From the NCBI GenBank assembly GCA_003134685.1, contig PLCA01000003.1, forward strand, positions 124,001 to 188,000: 64,000 nt of DNA, given 5' to 3'. This document shows, piece after piece, positions 16,644 to 26,081 of the stretch; the stretch's first letter is position 1, and the number at the start of each line of letters is the position of its first letter. Both the position numbers and the translations under genes were made by a program. This stretch comes from Gemmatimonadota bacterium (GTDB lineage Bacteria > Gemmatimonadota > Gemmatimonadetes > Gemmatimonadales > Gemmatimonadaceae). Under the pieces are notes generated by a model. The model ran no database searches. It saw only the letters and a program-made list of their open reading frames with translations, and was not told where the DNA came from.

Positions 16644-18791
16644 TCAGCCGGTTGGTGGATCGTCCGGGGTCGCCGCGCCCGTCATCGAAGGGACGTAGTA
16701 ACCTTCCACGTACTCCTCGAGCATGCGGCGCGCCGTAAACTTCTGGCCGGCGACGCGTACGGCGTTCTTCATCATCTTCACCCACTCACGCGGGATTCCC
16801 TCGGTCCTGTCATAGAAGCGTGGAATCACCTCGTTCTCGAGGAGCGAATACAGGTGATTCGCCGTCTCTTCGTCCGCCATGTCGTCGCTCGAGGCGGCCG
16901 GGATCGCCCAGCCGTTCGTTCCGTCGAACCCTTCCTCCCACCAGCCGTCGATCGTGCTCAGCTGCGGAACCCCGTTGAGCGCCGCCTTCATCCCGCTCGT
17001 GCCCGACGCCTCGAGCGGAACCTTGGGCAGGTTCAGCCAGAGATCCACGCCCTGCACGAGCAGATGACCGATGTGCATGTCGTAGTCTTCCAGGAACGCC
17101 ACGCGTCCTTCGAAACGTGGATCCCGCGTGAATTGGTGAACGGTCTGCAGCACTTGCTTGCCTGGGGTGTCCTCGGGATGTGCCTTGCCAGCGAATATTA
17201 TCTGCACCGGTCGCGACGAATTCACCAGTAGGGCCCGCAGCCGCTCGACATCGCGGAATATGAGATTGGCGCGCTTGTAGGTCGCAAACCGCCGCGCAAA
17301 CCCGATCGTAAGCGCGTGCGGGTCGAGCAGGAGGCCGGAGCCCACCAGCTGTGCGGCCTCGTGCGAGCGGATCGTGAATGCGTGCCTGGCTTCCTCGCGT
17401 ACGAGCCGCATGAGCGCGCGCTTGAGGTCCAGATGAACGCGCCAGAGCTTGGTGTCGTCGATCGAAAGCACCCGGTCCCACACGCCCGGCTCGGAATCGT
17501 GCGCGGCCGAGTGGGACCCGAGCCGCTCGTCGAGAAGCGCCATTACCGGATTGGCCATCCATGTTGCCAGATGCACGCCGTTCGTGACGTGCCCGATCGG
17601 TACAGAGCTGGCGTCGCGGCCCGGCCAAAGCGCCTTCCATAGCTCGCGCGTCACCACGCCGTGCCGGCGAGAGACCGCGTTCACGCGCCGGGACAGCCGG
17701 ATCGCCGTCGACGTCATGTGGAAAGTGTTGTTACCGGGGGCCGGGTGCTTGCCGATCGCGAGGAACTTGTCGGCGTCGATGCCCATCTCCTCCCACACCG
17801 GGCCGGTGCAGCTCGTGATCTGCTCGCGGGCGAAGATGTCGTGCCCCGCGGGAACCGGCGTGTGCGTCGTGAAAGTGCTCGCCGCGCGCACGTTGCTCAC
17901 CGCTTCGTCAAATGGCATTCCACCAACGGTGAGCTCGCGCAAGCGCTCTACCAACATGAACGACGCGTGGCCTTCGTTCGCGTGCCACGCCGATGGGTCA
18001 TAGCCGAGCGCGCGGAGCACGCGCACTCCGCCGACGCCGAGCAGCCACTCTTGGCGGAGCCGTAGCGCTGGCCCGCCCGCGTAGAGCTTGCTCAGGAGGT
18101 CCCGGTCGTCCGCGTGATTCTGCTCGAGGTCGGTGTCGAGGAGAATGATGGGCGTCCGTCCCACCATCAGGCGCGACGCACGCACGCGGACATCGCGCCC
18201 GAACGTATTGACCACGGCGAGATAGGGCTCTCCGCCAGGCCCCGTCAACGCGGTAATCGGGGTCCGCGCCGTGTCGAAGTTGACGTTGGTGTCCTCCTGC
18301 CACCCGTCGATCCGGATGCGCTGATCGAAGTAGCCCTCGCGATAGAGAATGCCCACACCGACAAGTGGGACGCCGAGATCAGACGCCGCCTTGCAGTGAT
18401 CGCCCGCGAGCACGCCGAGCCCGCCGCTGTAGATCGGCACTGAGCTGTGCACGCCGAACTCGGCGCAAAAATAGGCAATCGTCTTTCCTCGCAAATCGGG
18501 ATGCGTGCGGCTGAACCAGGTCTCGTCGAACGATGTCTCGGCGGCGAGCCAGCGCATCACCGCATCGTATCGCTCGAGAAAGAGCGGGTCCGCCGCGAGC
18601 GCGATCAGCCGCGCCGGATCGATGTTCCTGAGCAGATCGGCGGGATTGTGGCGGTAGAGGTGCCAGAGGTTTTCGTCGATGCTGCGGAACAGGGCGCGAG
18701 CTTCGCGGTGCCAGCTCCACGCCAGATTGTTCGCGACGTCGGCCAGGCCGCGAATGCGCTCGGGAGTGGCGGGCGGGGTCTCTGCTACCAT
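16644..18791 (-). CDS. glgP: Alpha-glucan (glycogen) phosphorylase, short GT35 type
   Basis: A 715-aa phosphorylase of the compact bacterial/archaeal class with an N-terminal DUF3417-like segment (NNLAWSWHREA). It releases glucose-1-phosphate from glycogen. Key regions are FCAEFGVHSSVPIYSGGLGV, WHANEGHASF, FARRFATYKRA, and the pyridoxal-phosphate lysine in EASGTSGMKAALNG (Lys602). It is the first gene of a five-gene operon carrying synthesis (glgA, branching) and remodelling (GH57) enzymes. Its promoter must lie in the 261-bp region shared with the divergent kdp operon. Confidence 0.9.
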   Translation of the reverse strand: MVAETPPATPERIRGLADVANNLAWSWHREARALFRSIDENLWHLYRHNPADLLRNIDPARLIALAADPLFLERYDAVMRWLAAETSFDETWFSRTHPDLRGKTIAYFCAEFGVHSSVPIYSGGLGVLAGDHCKAASDLGVPLVGVGILYREGYFDQRIRIDGWQEDTNVNFDTARTPITALTGPGGEPYLAVVNTFGRDVRVRASRLMVGRTPIILLDTDLEQNHADDRDLLSKLYAGGPALRLRQEWLLGVGGVRVLRALGYDPSAWHANEGHASFMLVERLRELTVGGMPFDEAVSNVRAASTFTTHTPVPAGHDIFAREQITSCTGPVWEEMGIDADKFLAIGKHPAPGNNTFHMTSTAIRLSRRVNAVSRRHGVVTRELWKALWPGRDASSVPIGHVTNGVHLATWMANPVMALLDERLGSHSAAHDSEPGVWDRVLSIDDTKLWRVHLDLKRALMRLVREEARHAFTIRSHEAAQLVGSGLLLDPHALTIGFARRFATYKRANLIFRDVERLRALLVNSSRPVQIIFAGKAHPEDTPGKQVLQTVHQFTRDPRFEGRVAFLEDYDMHIGHLLVQGVDLWLNLPKVPLEASGTSGMKAALNGVPQLSTIDGWWEEGFDGTNGWAIPAASSDDMADEETANHLYSLLENEVIPRFYDRTEGIPREWVKMMKNAVRVAGQKFTARRMLEEYVEGYYVPSMTGAATPDDPPTG

Positions 18792-18935
18792 CGGAAGGAT
18801 TGGGAGGGCTGGAGTTTAATTGTGCAGCGTAGCGCCCGCTGCAGCACCGCGTGGGGCTGACGTGCGTTGTCGTTGAATTAAGGCGTTTTTCGGCGGCACA
18901 GCTAGGCATTCGCACCGACTTCCTGCGCGGTTGTC

Positions 18936-18975
18936 TCTTTGTGAAATCTTTGTAGCCGCTCCCCCCTTCTTTGTG
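18936..18975 (+). promoter_or_regulatory. Three phased TCTTTGTG/A direct repeats: candidate KdpE operator
   Basis: TCTTTGTG occurs at 18936-18943, TCTTTGTA at 18947-18954 and TCTTTGTG at 18968-18975. The copies start 11 and 21 bp apart, so all lie on one face of the helix. OmpR-family regulators such as KdpE bind tandem direct repeats with this kind of phasing. The array sits 78 bp before the first gene of the kdp operon, in the only intergenic region between kdp and divergent glgP. Binding by KdpE is an inference. Confidence 0.5.
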
Positions 18976-19052
18976 CGGCCTTAATGACTGCGCTCGTATC
19001 ATGTGATCCGAACCCCGGGCCCGTTGAATCTCCCCGGTTTCCTGAGGAGCAC

Positions 19053-19178
19053 ATGATCGATCTGCTGTACATCGCTCTCACGCTGTTTGCATTCACCGCG
19101 CTGATAGCCTACGTGCGCGGATGCGCCGCGCTCGGCCGCGAAGACAACACTGACCCGCGGGGAAAAGATGAACGCTGA
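19053..19178 (+). CDS. Single-span membrane microprotein at the head of the kdp operon
   Basis: A 41-aa protein, with GAGGAG 5 nt before ATG 19053. One hydrophobic helix (LLYIALTLFAFTALIAYV) is followed by RGCAALGRE and a charged tail. It is not KdpF, which is encoded separately just downstream with an 11-nt overlap. From memory, similar YVRGC-type microproteins occur before kdpF in other bacteria, but I know of no function. It may help assemble or regulate the Kdp pump in the membrane. Confidence 0.65.
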   Translation: MIDLLYIALTLFAFTALIAYVRGCAALGREDNTDPRGKDER

Positions 19179-19257
19179 GAACATCGTCGCCGCAGTCGCG
19201 ACGATCCTGCTGCTCGTCTACCTGTTCTATTCGTTGCTTCGTCCGGAGAAGTTCTGA
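19168..19257 (+). CDS. kdpF: Potassium-transporting ATPase subunit KdpF
   Basis: A 29-aa single-helix subunit: MNAENIV, a hydrophobic core with [11 protein letters not shown], and the typical RPEKF end. KdpF stabilises the KdpABC complex in the inner membrane. It is preceded by GGGGAAAAG and overlaps both the upstream microprotein and kdpA, whose ATG 19257 sits in the stop (TGATGA). Confidence 0.85.
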   Translation: MNAENIVAAVATILLLVYLFYSLLRPEKF

Positions 19258-20972
19258 TGACAGCGAACGGTTGGGTCCAGATCCTCTTCTTCTGTGTCGT
19301 GCTGTTCGCGATCACGAAGCCGATGGGCATTTACATGCTCAAGGTCTTCGACGGCTCTTATCGTTGGCTCGGATTCCTCGAGCGTCCGATTTACCGCATC
19401 TGCGGCATCGATGAAAAGGAAGACCAGCACTGGACGAGTTATGCCGTGGGCATGCTCCTGTTCAGCGCCGTCACGATGCTGGTCACCTATGTCGCGTTGA
19501 GGCTGCAGGGCACGCTTCCACTAAACCCGCAGCACTTTCCTGGCGTCGTGGACAGACAATCGTTCGAGACGGCGGCGTCTTTCGCGACGAACACCAATTG
19601 GCAGTCGTATTCCGGCGAGTCGACGATGTCCTATCTCTCGCAGATGTCGCAGCTGGCGATGCACAACTTCGCGTCGGCCGCGGTTGGAATTGCCATCGCG
19701 ATCGCCGTCATTCGCGGAATTTCAAGGCGGTCGGCCGGCAGGATCGGCAACTTCTGGGTCGATACCATAAGGGGCACACTCTACATCCTGATCCCCTTCG
19801 CGTTCGTGCTGGCCCTGCTGATGGTGCAGCAAGGAGCGATTCAGAACTTCAGCCCGTACCTCACGGTCCCGACGCTAGAAGGAGCCAAGCAGACGATCGC
19901 GATGGGTCCCGTCGCCAGCCAGGAAGCCATCAAGCAGCTCGGCACCAACGGCGGTGGATTCTTCAACGCCAACTCCGCGCACCCGTTCGAGAACCCGACA
20001 CCTTGGTCCAACTTCCTGCAGATGATCGCGATCTTCGTGATTCCGGCAGGTTTGACCTACACGCTCGGCCGAATGGTGAAGCATCAGCGGCACGGATGGG
20101 CTGTGTGGGCCGCGATGTTCATTCTCTTCTTCGCGGGCACCACAACGGCCTACTGGGCCGAGGCCCGCGGTAATCCCATCCATGCCGCTGAAGGACTCGA
20201 CGTCAAGGCTTCATCGCTCCAGTCCGGCGGCAACATGGAAGGAAAGGAAGTCCGCTTCGGAATCGCGAATTCCGCCCTCTTTGCCGTGATCACGACGGAC
20301 GCATCATGCGGAGCTGTGAACGCGATGCATGACTCCTTCACCGCGATCGGCGGAATGGTTCCGCTCGTCAACATCCAGCTCGGTGAGGTGGTGTTCGGGG
20401 GCGTGGGAGCGGGAATGTACGGCATGCTATTGATGGTAATCCTCACGGTGTTCATCGCCGGCCTGATGGTCGGACGCACTCCCGAATACCTGGGCAAGAA
20501 AATTCAAAGCCGTGAGATCCGCATGGTGATGCTGGCCGTCCTCGCGTCTCCGCTGGTCATTCTCGGATTCACGGCGATTGCCAGCGTGCTTCCGGCCGGC
20601 CTCAAGGGTCTCAACAATTCGGGCCCGCACGGATTCTCCGAAATCCTGTACGCGTACACCTCTGCGTTCGGCAACAATGGGAGCGCTTTCGCCGGTCTCA
20701 CCGGCGGCAGCTACTTCTACAACACCACGCTCGGCATTGCCACGTTAATCGGTCGCTTTGCGGTGATCGTTCCCGCTCTCGCGCTCGCCGGATTCCTTTC
20801 TGAGCGAAAAGTGGTAGCCGAGTCAGTGGGGACGTTCCCAGTAGCGACGCCGCTGTTCGTGGGTCTGCTTATCAGTGTCATCCTGATCGTCGGCGCTCTC
20901 ACCTTTTTCCCTGCACTCGCTCTCGGGCCGATCGTTGAGCACTTCCTCACGTCGGCGAGGGTCCTTTTCTAA
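19257..20972 (+). CDS. kdpA: Potassium-transporting ATPase subunit KdpA (K+ channel-like subunit)
   Basis: A 571-aa polytopic inner-membrane protein, the potassium-selective translocation subunit of the KdpFABC pump. Diagnostic segments include [33 protein letters not shown] and [21 protein letters not shown], which form selectivity-filter loops. Length is normal (about 560-570 aa). The start overlaps the kdpF stop and the stop overlaps the kdpB start by one base. Confidence 0.95.
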   Translation: MTANGWVQILFFCVVLFAITKPMGIYMLKVFDGSYRWLGFLERPIYRICGIDEKEDQHWTSYAVGMLLFSAVTMLVTYVALRLQGTLPLNPQHFPGVVDRQSFETAASFATNTNWQSYSGESTMSYLSQMSQLAMHNFASAAVGIAIAIAVIRGISRRSAGRIGNFWVDTIRGTLYILIPFAFVLALLMVQQGAIQNFSPYLTVPTLEGAKQTIAMGPVASQEAIKQLGTNGGGFFNANSAHPFENPTPWSNFLQMIAIFVIPAGLTYTLGRMVKHQRHGWAVWAAMFILFFAGTTTAYWAEARGNPIHAAEGLDVKASSLQSGGNMEGKEVRFGIANSALFAVITTDASCGAVNAMHDSFTAIGGMVPLVNIQLGEVVFGGVGAGMYGMLLMVILTVFIAGLMVGRTPEYLGKKIQSREIRMVMLAVLASPLVILGFTAIASVLPAGLKGLNNSGPHGFSEILYAYTSAFGNNGSAFAGLTGGSYFYNTTLGIATLIGRFAVIVPALALAGFLSERKVVAESVGTFPVATPLFVGLLISVILIVGALTFFPALALGPIVEHFLTSARVLF

Positions 20973-23041
20973 TGGCCGCTCTCACTCATTCGTTGTTCGA
21001 TCAGAAGTTGATGACCATCGCGGCGCGTGATGCCTTCCGCAAACTTTCGCCGCGCCACATGGTCCGCAACCCAGTCATGTTTGTGGTGCTCGTCGGGAGC
21101 GTGCTCACGACGCTCTCGCTCGTTCACACGATTGTGACGGGCGGCGGCTCGATCGGCTTCACCCTTCAGATCTCGCTCTGGCTCTGGTTCACCGTTCTGT
21201 TCGCGAACTTCGCGGAGGCAATGGCGGAGGGCCGGGGCAAGGCACAGGCTGACTCATTGCGCAAATCGCGCCAGGAGGCAATGGCAAAACTGCTTGCCGA
21301 CCCGAGCAATCACCTCGATTTCGAGCTGGTGCCAGCCACCAAGCTTCGGACCGGCGACTACGTGATCTGCGTTGCGGGGAATGTCATTCCTGGCGACGGA
21401 GAAGTCGTCGAGGGCGTCGCATCAGTCGACGAATCGGCAATCACGGGCGAAAGTGCTCCGGTCGTTCGCGAATCAGGCGGCGACCGCTCTGCCGTCACCG
21501 GTGGTACCAAGGTCCTCTCCGACTGGTTGATCATTCGGATCACGGCCAATCCGGGAGAGACGTTCATCGATCGCATGATTGCGCTGGTCGAAGGCGCGAC
21601 GCGGCAGAAGACGCCGAACGAGATCGCACTGACGATCCTCCTGTCGGCGCTCACGATCATCTTCATGCTCGCCGTCGTGACTCTTCAGCCATTCGCCATA
21701 TATGCGGGAACGTCGCTGAGCGTGCCGGTTCTCGTCTCGCTGCTCGTCTGCCTCATTCCCACGACTATCGGCGGGCTCCTCTCGGCGATCGGCATCGCCG
21801 GCATGGACCGGCTCATTCAGCAGAACGTGATCGCGGTGAGTGGACGCAGCGTAGAGGCGGCCGGTGACGTCAACACACTGCTCCTCGACAAGACCGGTAC
21901 GATAACGCTGGGGAATCGGCAGGCGGTCGAGTTCTTCCCGGTCCCCGGCACGACCGTCGAACAGCTCGCGGACCGCGCGCAGCTCTCCTCGCTACCTGAT
22001 GAAACTCCAGAAGGCCGCAGCATCGTCGTCCTGGCGAAAGAGCGCTTCAAGCTCCGTGGCCGGGAAGTCGGAGCTGGCGAGGGTCACGGCGAGATGAAGT
22101 TCGTCCCGTTCTCGGCAGCGACAAGAATGAGTGGGGTCGATTTCAACTCGACCATGCTCCGTAAGGGCGCGGGCGACTCGATCGCCAAATGGGTGCGTGA
22201 GAATGGAGGCACCGTTCCGCGCGAGATCGACGCGATCGTCGAGCGCATTTCGCGGGAAGGCGGGACGCCACTCGTTGTCGCCGAAAGCGAGCACGGCAAA
22301 GCACGTGTTCTCGGCGCGATTTATCTCAAGGACATCGTGAAAGGCGGGATGCGCGAGAGGTTCGACCGTCTCCGCGCAATGGGTATTCGCACGATCATGA
22401 TCACAGGAGACAACCCGCTCACGGCGGCCGCTATCGCAAAGGAAGCGGGCGTCGATGATTTCCTCGCTGAGGCGAAGCCTGAAGACAAAATGCAGCTGAT
22501 TCGCCGCGAACAGAGCGGCGGACGTTTGGTCGCAATGACTGGCGACGGCACCAACGACGCACCGGCCCTTGCTCAGGCCGATGTTGGAGTCGCGATGAAC
22601 ACCGGCACCCAGGCGGCGCGCGAAGCCGGCAACATGGTCGACCTCGACTCGAACCCGACCAAGCTGATCGAGATCGTGGAGATCGGGAAACAGTTGCTGA
22701 TGACGCGCGGATCATTGACGACGTTTTCGATCGCGAACGATGTCGCCAAGTACTTCGCGATCATTCCTGCTCTCTTTCTGGCCACCTATCCCGCCCTTGG
22801 CGCGCTAAACCTGATGCGCCTTCACTCGCCTCAGTCCGCAATTCTGGCCAGCGTGATCTTCAATGCGCTGATCATCATCGCCCTGATTCCCTTGGCGCTG
22901 CGCGGCGTGAAGTATCGCCCGGCACCCGCGGGGATCATCCTGCGCCGAAACCTGGTCATCTACGGCATCGGCGGCATCATCATCCCATTCATCGGCATCA
23001 AGCTCATCGATGTCATTCTCGTTTTCGTCCACGCAGTTTAG
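20972..23041 (+). CDS. kdpB: Potassium-transporting ATPase subunit KdpB (P-type ATPase)
   Basis: A 689-aa P-type ATPase that powers high-affinity K+ uptake. The phosphorylated Asp306 lies in [16 protein letters not shown]; the actuator motif is ITGESAPV and the hinge is [22 protein letters not shown]. Length and membrane topology match the family (about 680 aa). It begins within the kdpA stop codon (TAATG) and is followed by kdpC after 14 nt. Confidence 0.95.
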   Translation: MAALTHSLFDQKLMTIAARDAFRKLSPRHMVRNPVMFVVLVGSVLTTLSLVHTIVTGGGSIGFTLQISLWLWFTVLFANFAEAMAEGRGKAQADSLRKSRQEAMAKLLADPSNHLDFELVPATKLRTGDYVICVAGNVIPGDGEVVEGVASVDESAITGESAPVVRESGGDRSAVTGGTKVLSDWLIIRITANPGETFIDRMIALVEGATRQKTPNEIALTILLSALTIIFMLAVVTLQPFAIYAGTSLSVPVLVSLLVCLIPTTIGGLLSAIGIAGMDRLIQQNVIAVSGRSVEAAGDVNTLLLDKTGTITLGNRQAVEFFPVPGTTVEQLADRAQLSSLPDETPEGRSIVVLAKERFKLRGREVGAGEGHGEMKFVPFSAATRMSGVDFNSTMLRKGAGDSIAKWVRENGGTVPREIDAIVERISREGGTPLVVAESEHGKARVLGAIYLKDIVKGGMRERFDRLRAMGIRTIMITGDNPLTAAAIAKEAGVDDFLAEAKPEDKMQLIRREQSGGRLVAMTGDGTNDAPALAQADVGVAMNTGTQAAREAGNMVDLDSNPTKLIEIVEIGKQLLMTRGSLTTFSIANDVAKYFAIIPALFLATYPALGALNLMRLHSPQSAILASVIFNALIIIALIPLALRGVKYRPAPAGIILRRNLVIYGIGGIIIPFIGIKLIDVILVFVHAV

Positions 23042-23055
23042 CGGACGCTCATTCC

Positions 23056-23652
23056 ATGATAAGAAATCAACTTCGGCCCGCCATTCTCCTCACCCTCGTT
23101 TTCATCGTCGTCACCGGCCTCATCTATCCGGGAGTTGTGACGGCTGTCGCACGGCTGGTGTTTCCGAATCAAGCCAGCGGATCACTCGTGACGGTGAACG
23201 GTCAGGTAATCGGCAGCAGACTCATCGGGCAACAGTTCACACAGCCCTGGTACTTTCACCCACGGCCGTCCGCAGCTGGTAGCGGATACGACCCGACTGC
23301 ATCGGGCGGCACAAACAAGGGACCAACCGACAGAAAGCTTGCGGATACGCTCATCGCCGGCGCAATCGCACAGGCGGAAAGTGCCGGTGTGCCGAAGGGA
23401 AGGATCCCGACGGATATGGCGACCTCGTCAGCCTCGGGGCTCGATCCCCACATTTCACCCGCCAACGCCCTGTTCCAGGTGGCTCGAGTGGCGGCTGCCC
23501 GCGGAGTCGACAGCACGCAAGTGCGAGATCTCGCGCTCCACTACGTGGAGTCCCGCCAATTCGGTTTCCTCGGCGAGCCCCGAGTTAACGTGCTCGCGCT
23601 CAACCTCGCGCTGGATAATGCGTTTCCCCGTCCAGCTTCCGCGCGCAAGTAG
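23056..23652 (+). CDS. kdpC: Potassium-transporting ATPase subunit KdpC
   Basis: A 198-aa subunit with one N-terminal membrane helix (residues 7-29) and a periplasmic domain. Conserved KdpC blocks are visible: SRLIGQQF, YFHPRPSAAGSGYDP, ASGLDPHISPANA and LGEPRVNVLALNLAL. It increases the affinity of KdpFAB for potassium and ATP. Length is normal. The next gene encodes a porin 26 nt downstream. Confidence 0.95.
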   Translation: MIRNQLRPAILLTLVFIVVTGLIYPGVVTAVARLVFPNQASGSLVTVNGQVIGSRLIGQQFTQPWYFHPRPSAAGSGYDPTASGGTNKGPTDRKLADTLIAGAIAQAESAGVPKGRIPTDMATSSASGLDPHISPANALFQVARVAAARGVDSTQVRDLALHYVESRQFGFLGEPRVNVLALNLALDNAFPRPASARK

Positions 23653-23678
23653 CGCGCTCTCCTCAATTCGCCAACTCC

Positions 23679-24839
23679 ATGAAGAATATGACGTTTTTTC
23701 GAATTATTCCGATGTTGCCGTTTGCATTTGCCGGACAAATAGCCTCGGCTCAAACGCCTGGACCGTCCGCGGCAGCTCCCGCGGCGCACGACACTGCGGC
23801 CGCTCACTCGTCGCCTGACACGGCGGTCACAGTCTCTTTCGGTGGCTTCGTCGACAACTACTACGCTTATGATTTTGGCCGTCCAGTGAATTTCGACCGG
23901 CCCTTTACTACTCAGGCGGTGCGACACAACGAATTCAACGTGAATCTCGCCTGGGTTGAGGTCAAAGTCACCGGCCTGCGTGTACGGGGCCGGCTGGCGC
24001 TCCAGGCCGGGACGTCGGTGCAATCGAATTACGGCGGAGAGCCCGCTATTGGAACGGTCAGCGGCCCGAGCCTCTCGCGGTTCATTCAGGAAGCAGTTGG
24101 GGGATATCAGATCGCCCCAACTTTGTGGGTGGACGGAGGAATCTTCCTCTCTCACATCGGTATGGAAAACTGGACCTCTCGCGATAACCCTACCTACACT
24201 CGCTCTCTGAGCTTTGACTTCACGCCGGCCTATGAGAGTGGAGTGAAACTTACGTGGCAGGCGACGCCCAAACTGAGTGCGCTGATCACCGTTGTGAACG
24301 GCTGGCAGAACATTTCGGAGAACAATCAGGACAAAGCGGTAGGCGCCCGGCTCGACTACGCGCGAAGCTCGAGTACGACGTTCTCCTACTACAACTTCGT
24401 AGGCAATGAGGTGTCTTCAAGCCGTCTTCGCGTCTTCAACGGAGTGGGATTCAAGAGTGGCCTGACCTCCGCCTTCACGCTGCAAGGCAATGTCGACTAC
24501 GGTACACAGCAGCAGGCGGGGACCGGGAGCTCCTCGTGGTGGTCAGCTGGCCTCATCGGCAAGCTGCAAGTGACACCGGTTGTTGGAATCTCCGGGCGCG
24601 CCGAGCGGTATCAGGATCCGGATCAGGTCATAGTCGTCACGGGATCCCCGGACGGATTCCAGGCGACCATGGCCTCTCTGGGGCTCGATGTCTCCCCACT
24701 CGGCAACACGCGCGTTCTCTGGCGAAGTGAGCTGCGTGGAACATGGGCTGGCGATCCGATCTTTCCCAACCGTTCGGCCTCGACTGGAGTATCCAAAAGC
24801 AACACACTCCTTGTAACTTCCTTGGCACTCACCTTCTGA
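23679..24839 (+). CDS. Outer-membrane beta-barrel porin in the kdp operon
   Basis: A 386-aa secreted protein with a signal peptide (cleavage near ASAQT, residue 25), an Ala/Pro-rich linker, then alternating strands with many aromatic/Gly pairs and a C-terminal Phe (LALTF), as expected for BAM-assembled barrels. It resembles the beta-barrel outer-membrane proteins (BBP2/DUF1597-like) annotated as porins. Its place between kdpC and the KdpD sensor half suggests it lets K+ or small solutes across the outer membrane under potassium limitation. The barrel assignment is strong, the K+ role is inferred. Confidence 0.75.
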   Translation: MKNMTFFRIIPMLPFAFAGQIASAQTPGPSAAAPAAHDTAAAHSSPDTAVTVSFGGFVDNYYAYDFGRPVNFDRPFTTQAVRHNEFNVNLAWVEVKVTGLRVRGRLALQAGTSVQSNYGGEPAIGTVSGPSLSRFIQEAVGGYQIAPTLWVDGGIFLSHIGMENWTSRDNPTYTRSLSFDFTPAYESGVKLTWQATPKLSALITVVNGWQNISENNQDKAVGARLDYARSSSTTFSYYNFVGNEVSSSRLRVFNGVGFKSGLTSAFTLQGNVDYGTQQQAGTGSSSWWSAGLIGKLQVTPVVGISGRAERYQDPDQVIVVTGSPDGFQATMASLGLDVSPLGNTRVLWRSELRGTWAGDPIFPNRSASTGVSKSNTLLVTSLALTF

Positions 24840-24854
24840 GAGGCTCCGCAGCGC

Positions 24855-26081
24855 ATGCCCGACGACCTCGAACAGGGACACGGGAATGCGGCTGCGCCGG
24901 TAGATAGGCGGGTAGCGCCGCGCCCGGAAACGTCGGAATTCGTCGAGCTCCTCAAGAGCCGCGAGCGGGGGAAGCTCAAGGTATACATCGGCTCCGCGGC
25001 GGGGGTCGGCAAGACATACCGCATGCTTCAGGAGGCGCACGATCTACGGCGACGCGATATCGACGTCGTCATCGGATTCATTGAGACTCACGGGCGCGCT
25101 GAGACTGCATCGCAGTTGGGGGATCTGGAAGTCGTTCCGCGCCGTCAGATCGCGTATCGCGGGGTGACGCTCGAAGAAATGGACGTCGACGCGGTGATTG
25201 CCCGCGCACCCGGAGTGGTGATCGTCGACGAGCTCGCGCACACCAACGTGCCCGGCTCCCGTCACGCCAAGCGCTGGCAGGACGTGGAGCTTCTCCGCGA
25301 TGAAGGAGTCAGCGTCATTTCGGCCGTCAACGTCCAGCACCTCGAATCCCTCAACAACATCATCGCCGAGACACTCGGCGTAACGGTCCGCGAGACGATA
25401 CCTGATTGGGTCGTGACGGACGCCGACCAGGTCGTGAACCTCGACATCAGCGCCGAAGACCTACGGCAGCGACTGACCGACGGAAAGATCTACGCGGCTG
25501 AAAAGATTCCCGCGGCGCTGGCGAATTTCTTCACCGAGGAGAATCTCACCACACTTCGCGAGCTGGCGCTCCGCGAAGTGGCCAGCAACGTCGATCGTCT
25601 CAGGGAGAGCATCACCCGCGGCGAAATACACAAGACGCCGCAATCGGTGCGCACGGTCGACAGGATTTTGGTCGCACTCCCGAGTCGTCTGACACTGACC
25701 GAGGAGCTGCTGCGGACGTCGAGCCGCATTGCTGGACGCCTCAATCTCGACTGGTACTGCGTCTACGTGCAGACGCCCGATGAAAGGGCGGATCGCATTG
25801 ACGCGACGGTGCAGCGGAAGCTGGTCGACAACATTCAGAAGGCCCAGAGCATGGGCGCTGAGGTCGTTAAACTGGAGGGGACAGACGTAGCTGCAACTCT
25901 CTGCCAGTTCGCGGTCGAGCACGGCGTGACGCTCATCGTCGCCGGACAATCGAGACGAAGCTGGTGGCAGCACATCACGCGCAGTTCGGTAATTGACAAG
26001 CTCGTGAACAACACCATGGATATCGACATACTGGTTGTTTCGTTCAACGACCAGGATCCTAACAAGGCTCGGCGCCCGTGA
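24855..26081 (+). CDS. kdpD: Stand-alone KdpD sensor half (KdpD domain plus Usp domain)
   Basis: A 408-aa cytoplasmic protein equal to the N-terminal half of KdpD. Residues 38-245 form the KdpD domain with a Walker A motif (GSAAGVGKTY, Lys53) and the conserved VDELAHTNVPGSRH. Residues 270-400 form a universal-stress-protein domain, the region that senses K+/c-di-AMP in characterised KdpD. The membrane and kinase parts are absent; the DUF4118 kinase at 335-1417 could supply them. It is joined by a GTGA overlap to a degenerate kinase instead. Domain identity is certain; partner choice is inferred. Confidence 0.9.
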   Translation: MPDDLEQGHGNAAAPVDRRVAPRPETSEFVELLKSRERGKLKVYIGSAAGVGKTYRMLQEAHDLRRRDIDVVIGFIETHGRAETASQLGDLEVVPRRQIAYRGVTLEEMDVDAVIARAPGVVIVDELAHTNVPGSRHAKRWQDVELLRDEGVSVISAVNVQHLESLNNIIAETLGVTVRETIPDWVVTDADQVVNLDISAEDLRQRLTDGKIYAAEKIPAALANFFTEENLTTLRELALREVASNVDRLRESITRGEIHKTPQSVRTVDRILVALPSRLTLTEELLRTSSRIAGRLNLDWYCVYVQTPDERADRIDATVQRKLVDNIQKAQSMGAEVVKLEGTDVAATLCQFAVEHGVTLIVAGQSRRSWWQHITRSSVIDKLVNNTMDIDILVVSFNDQDPNKARRP

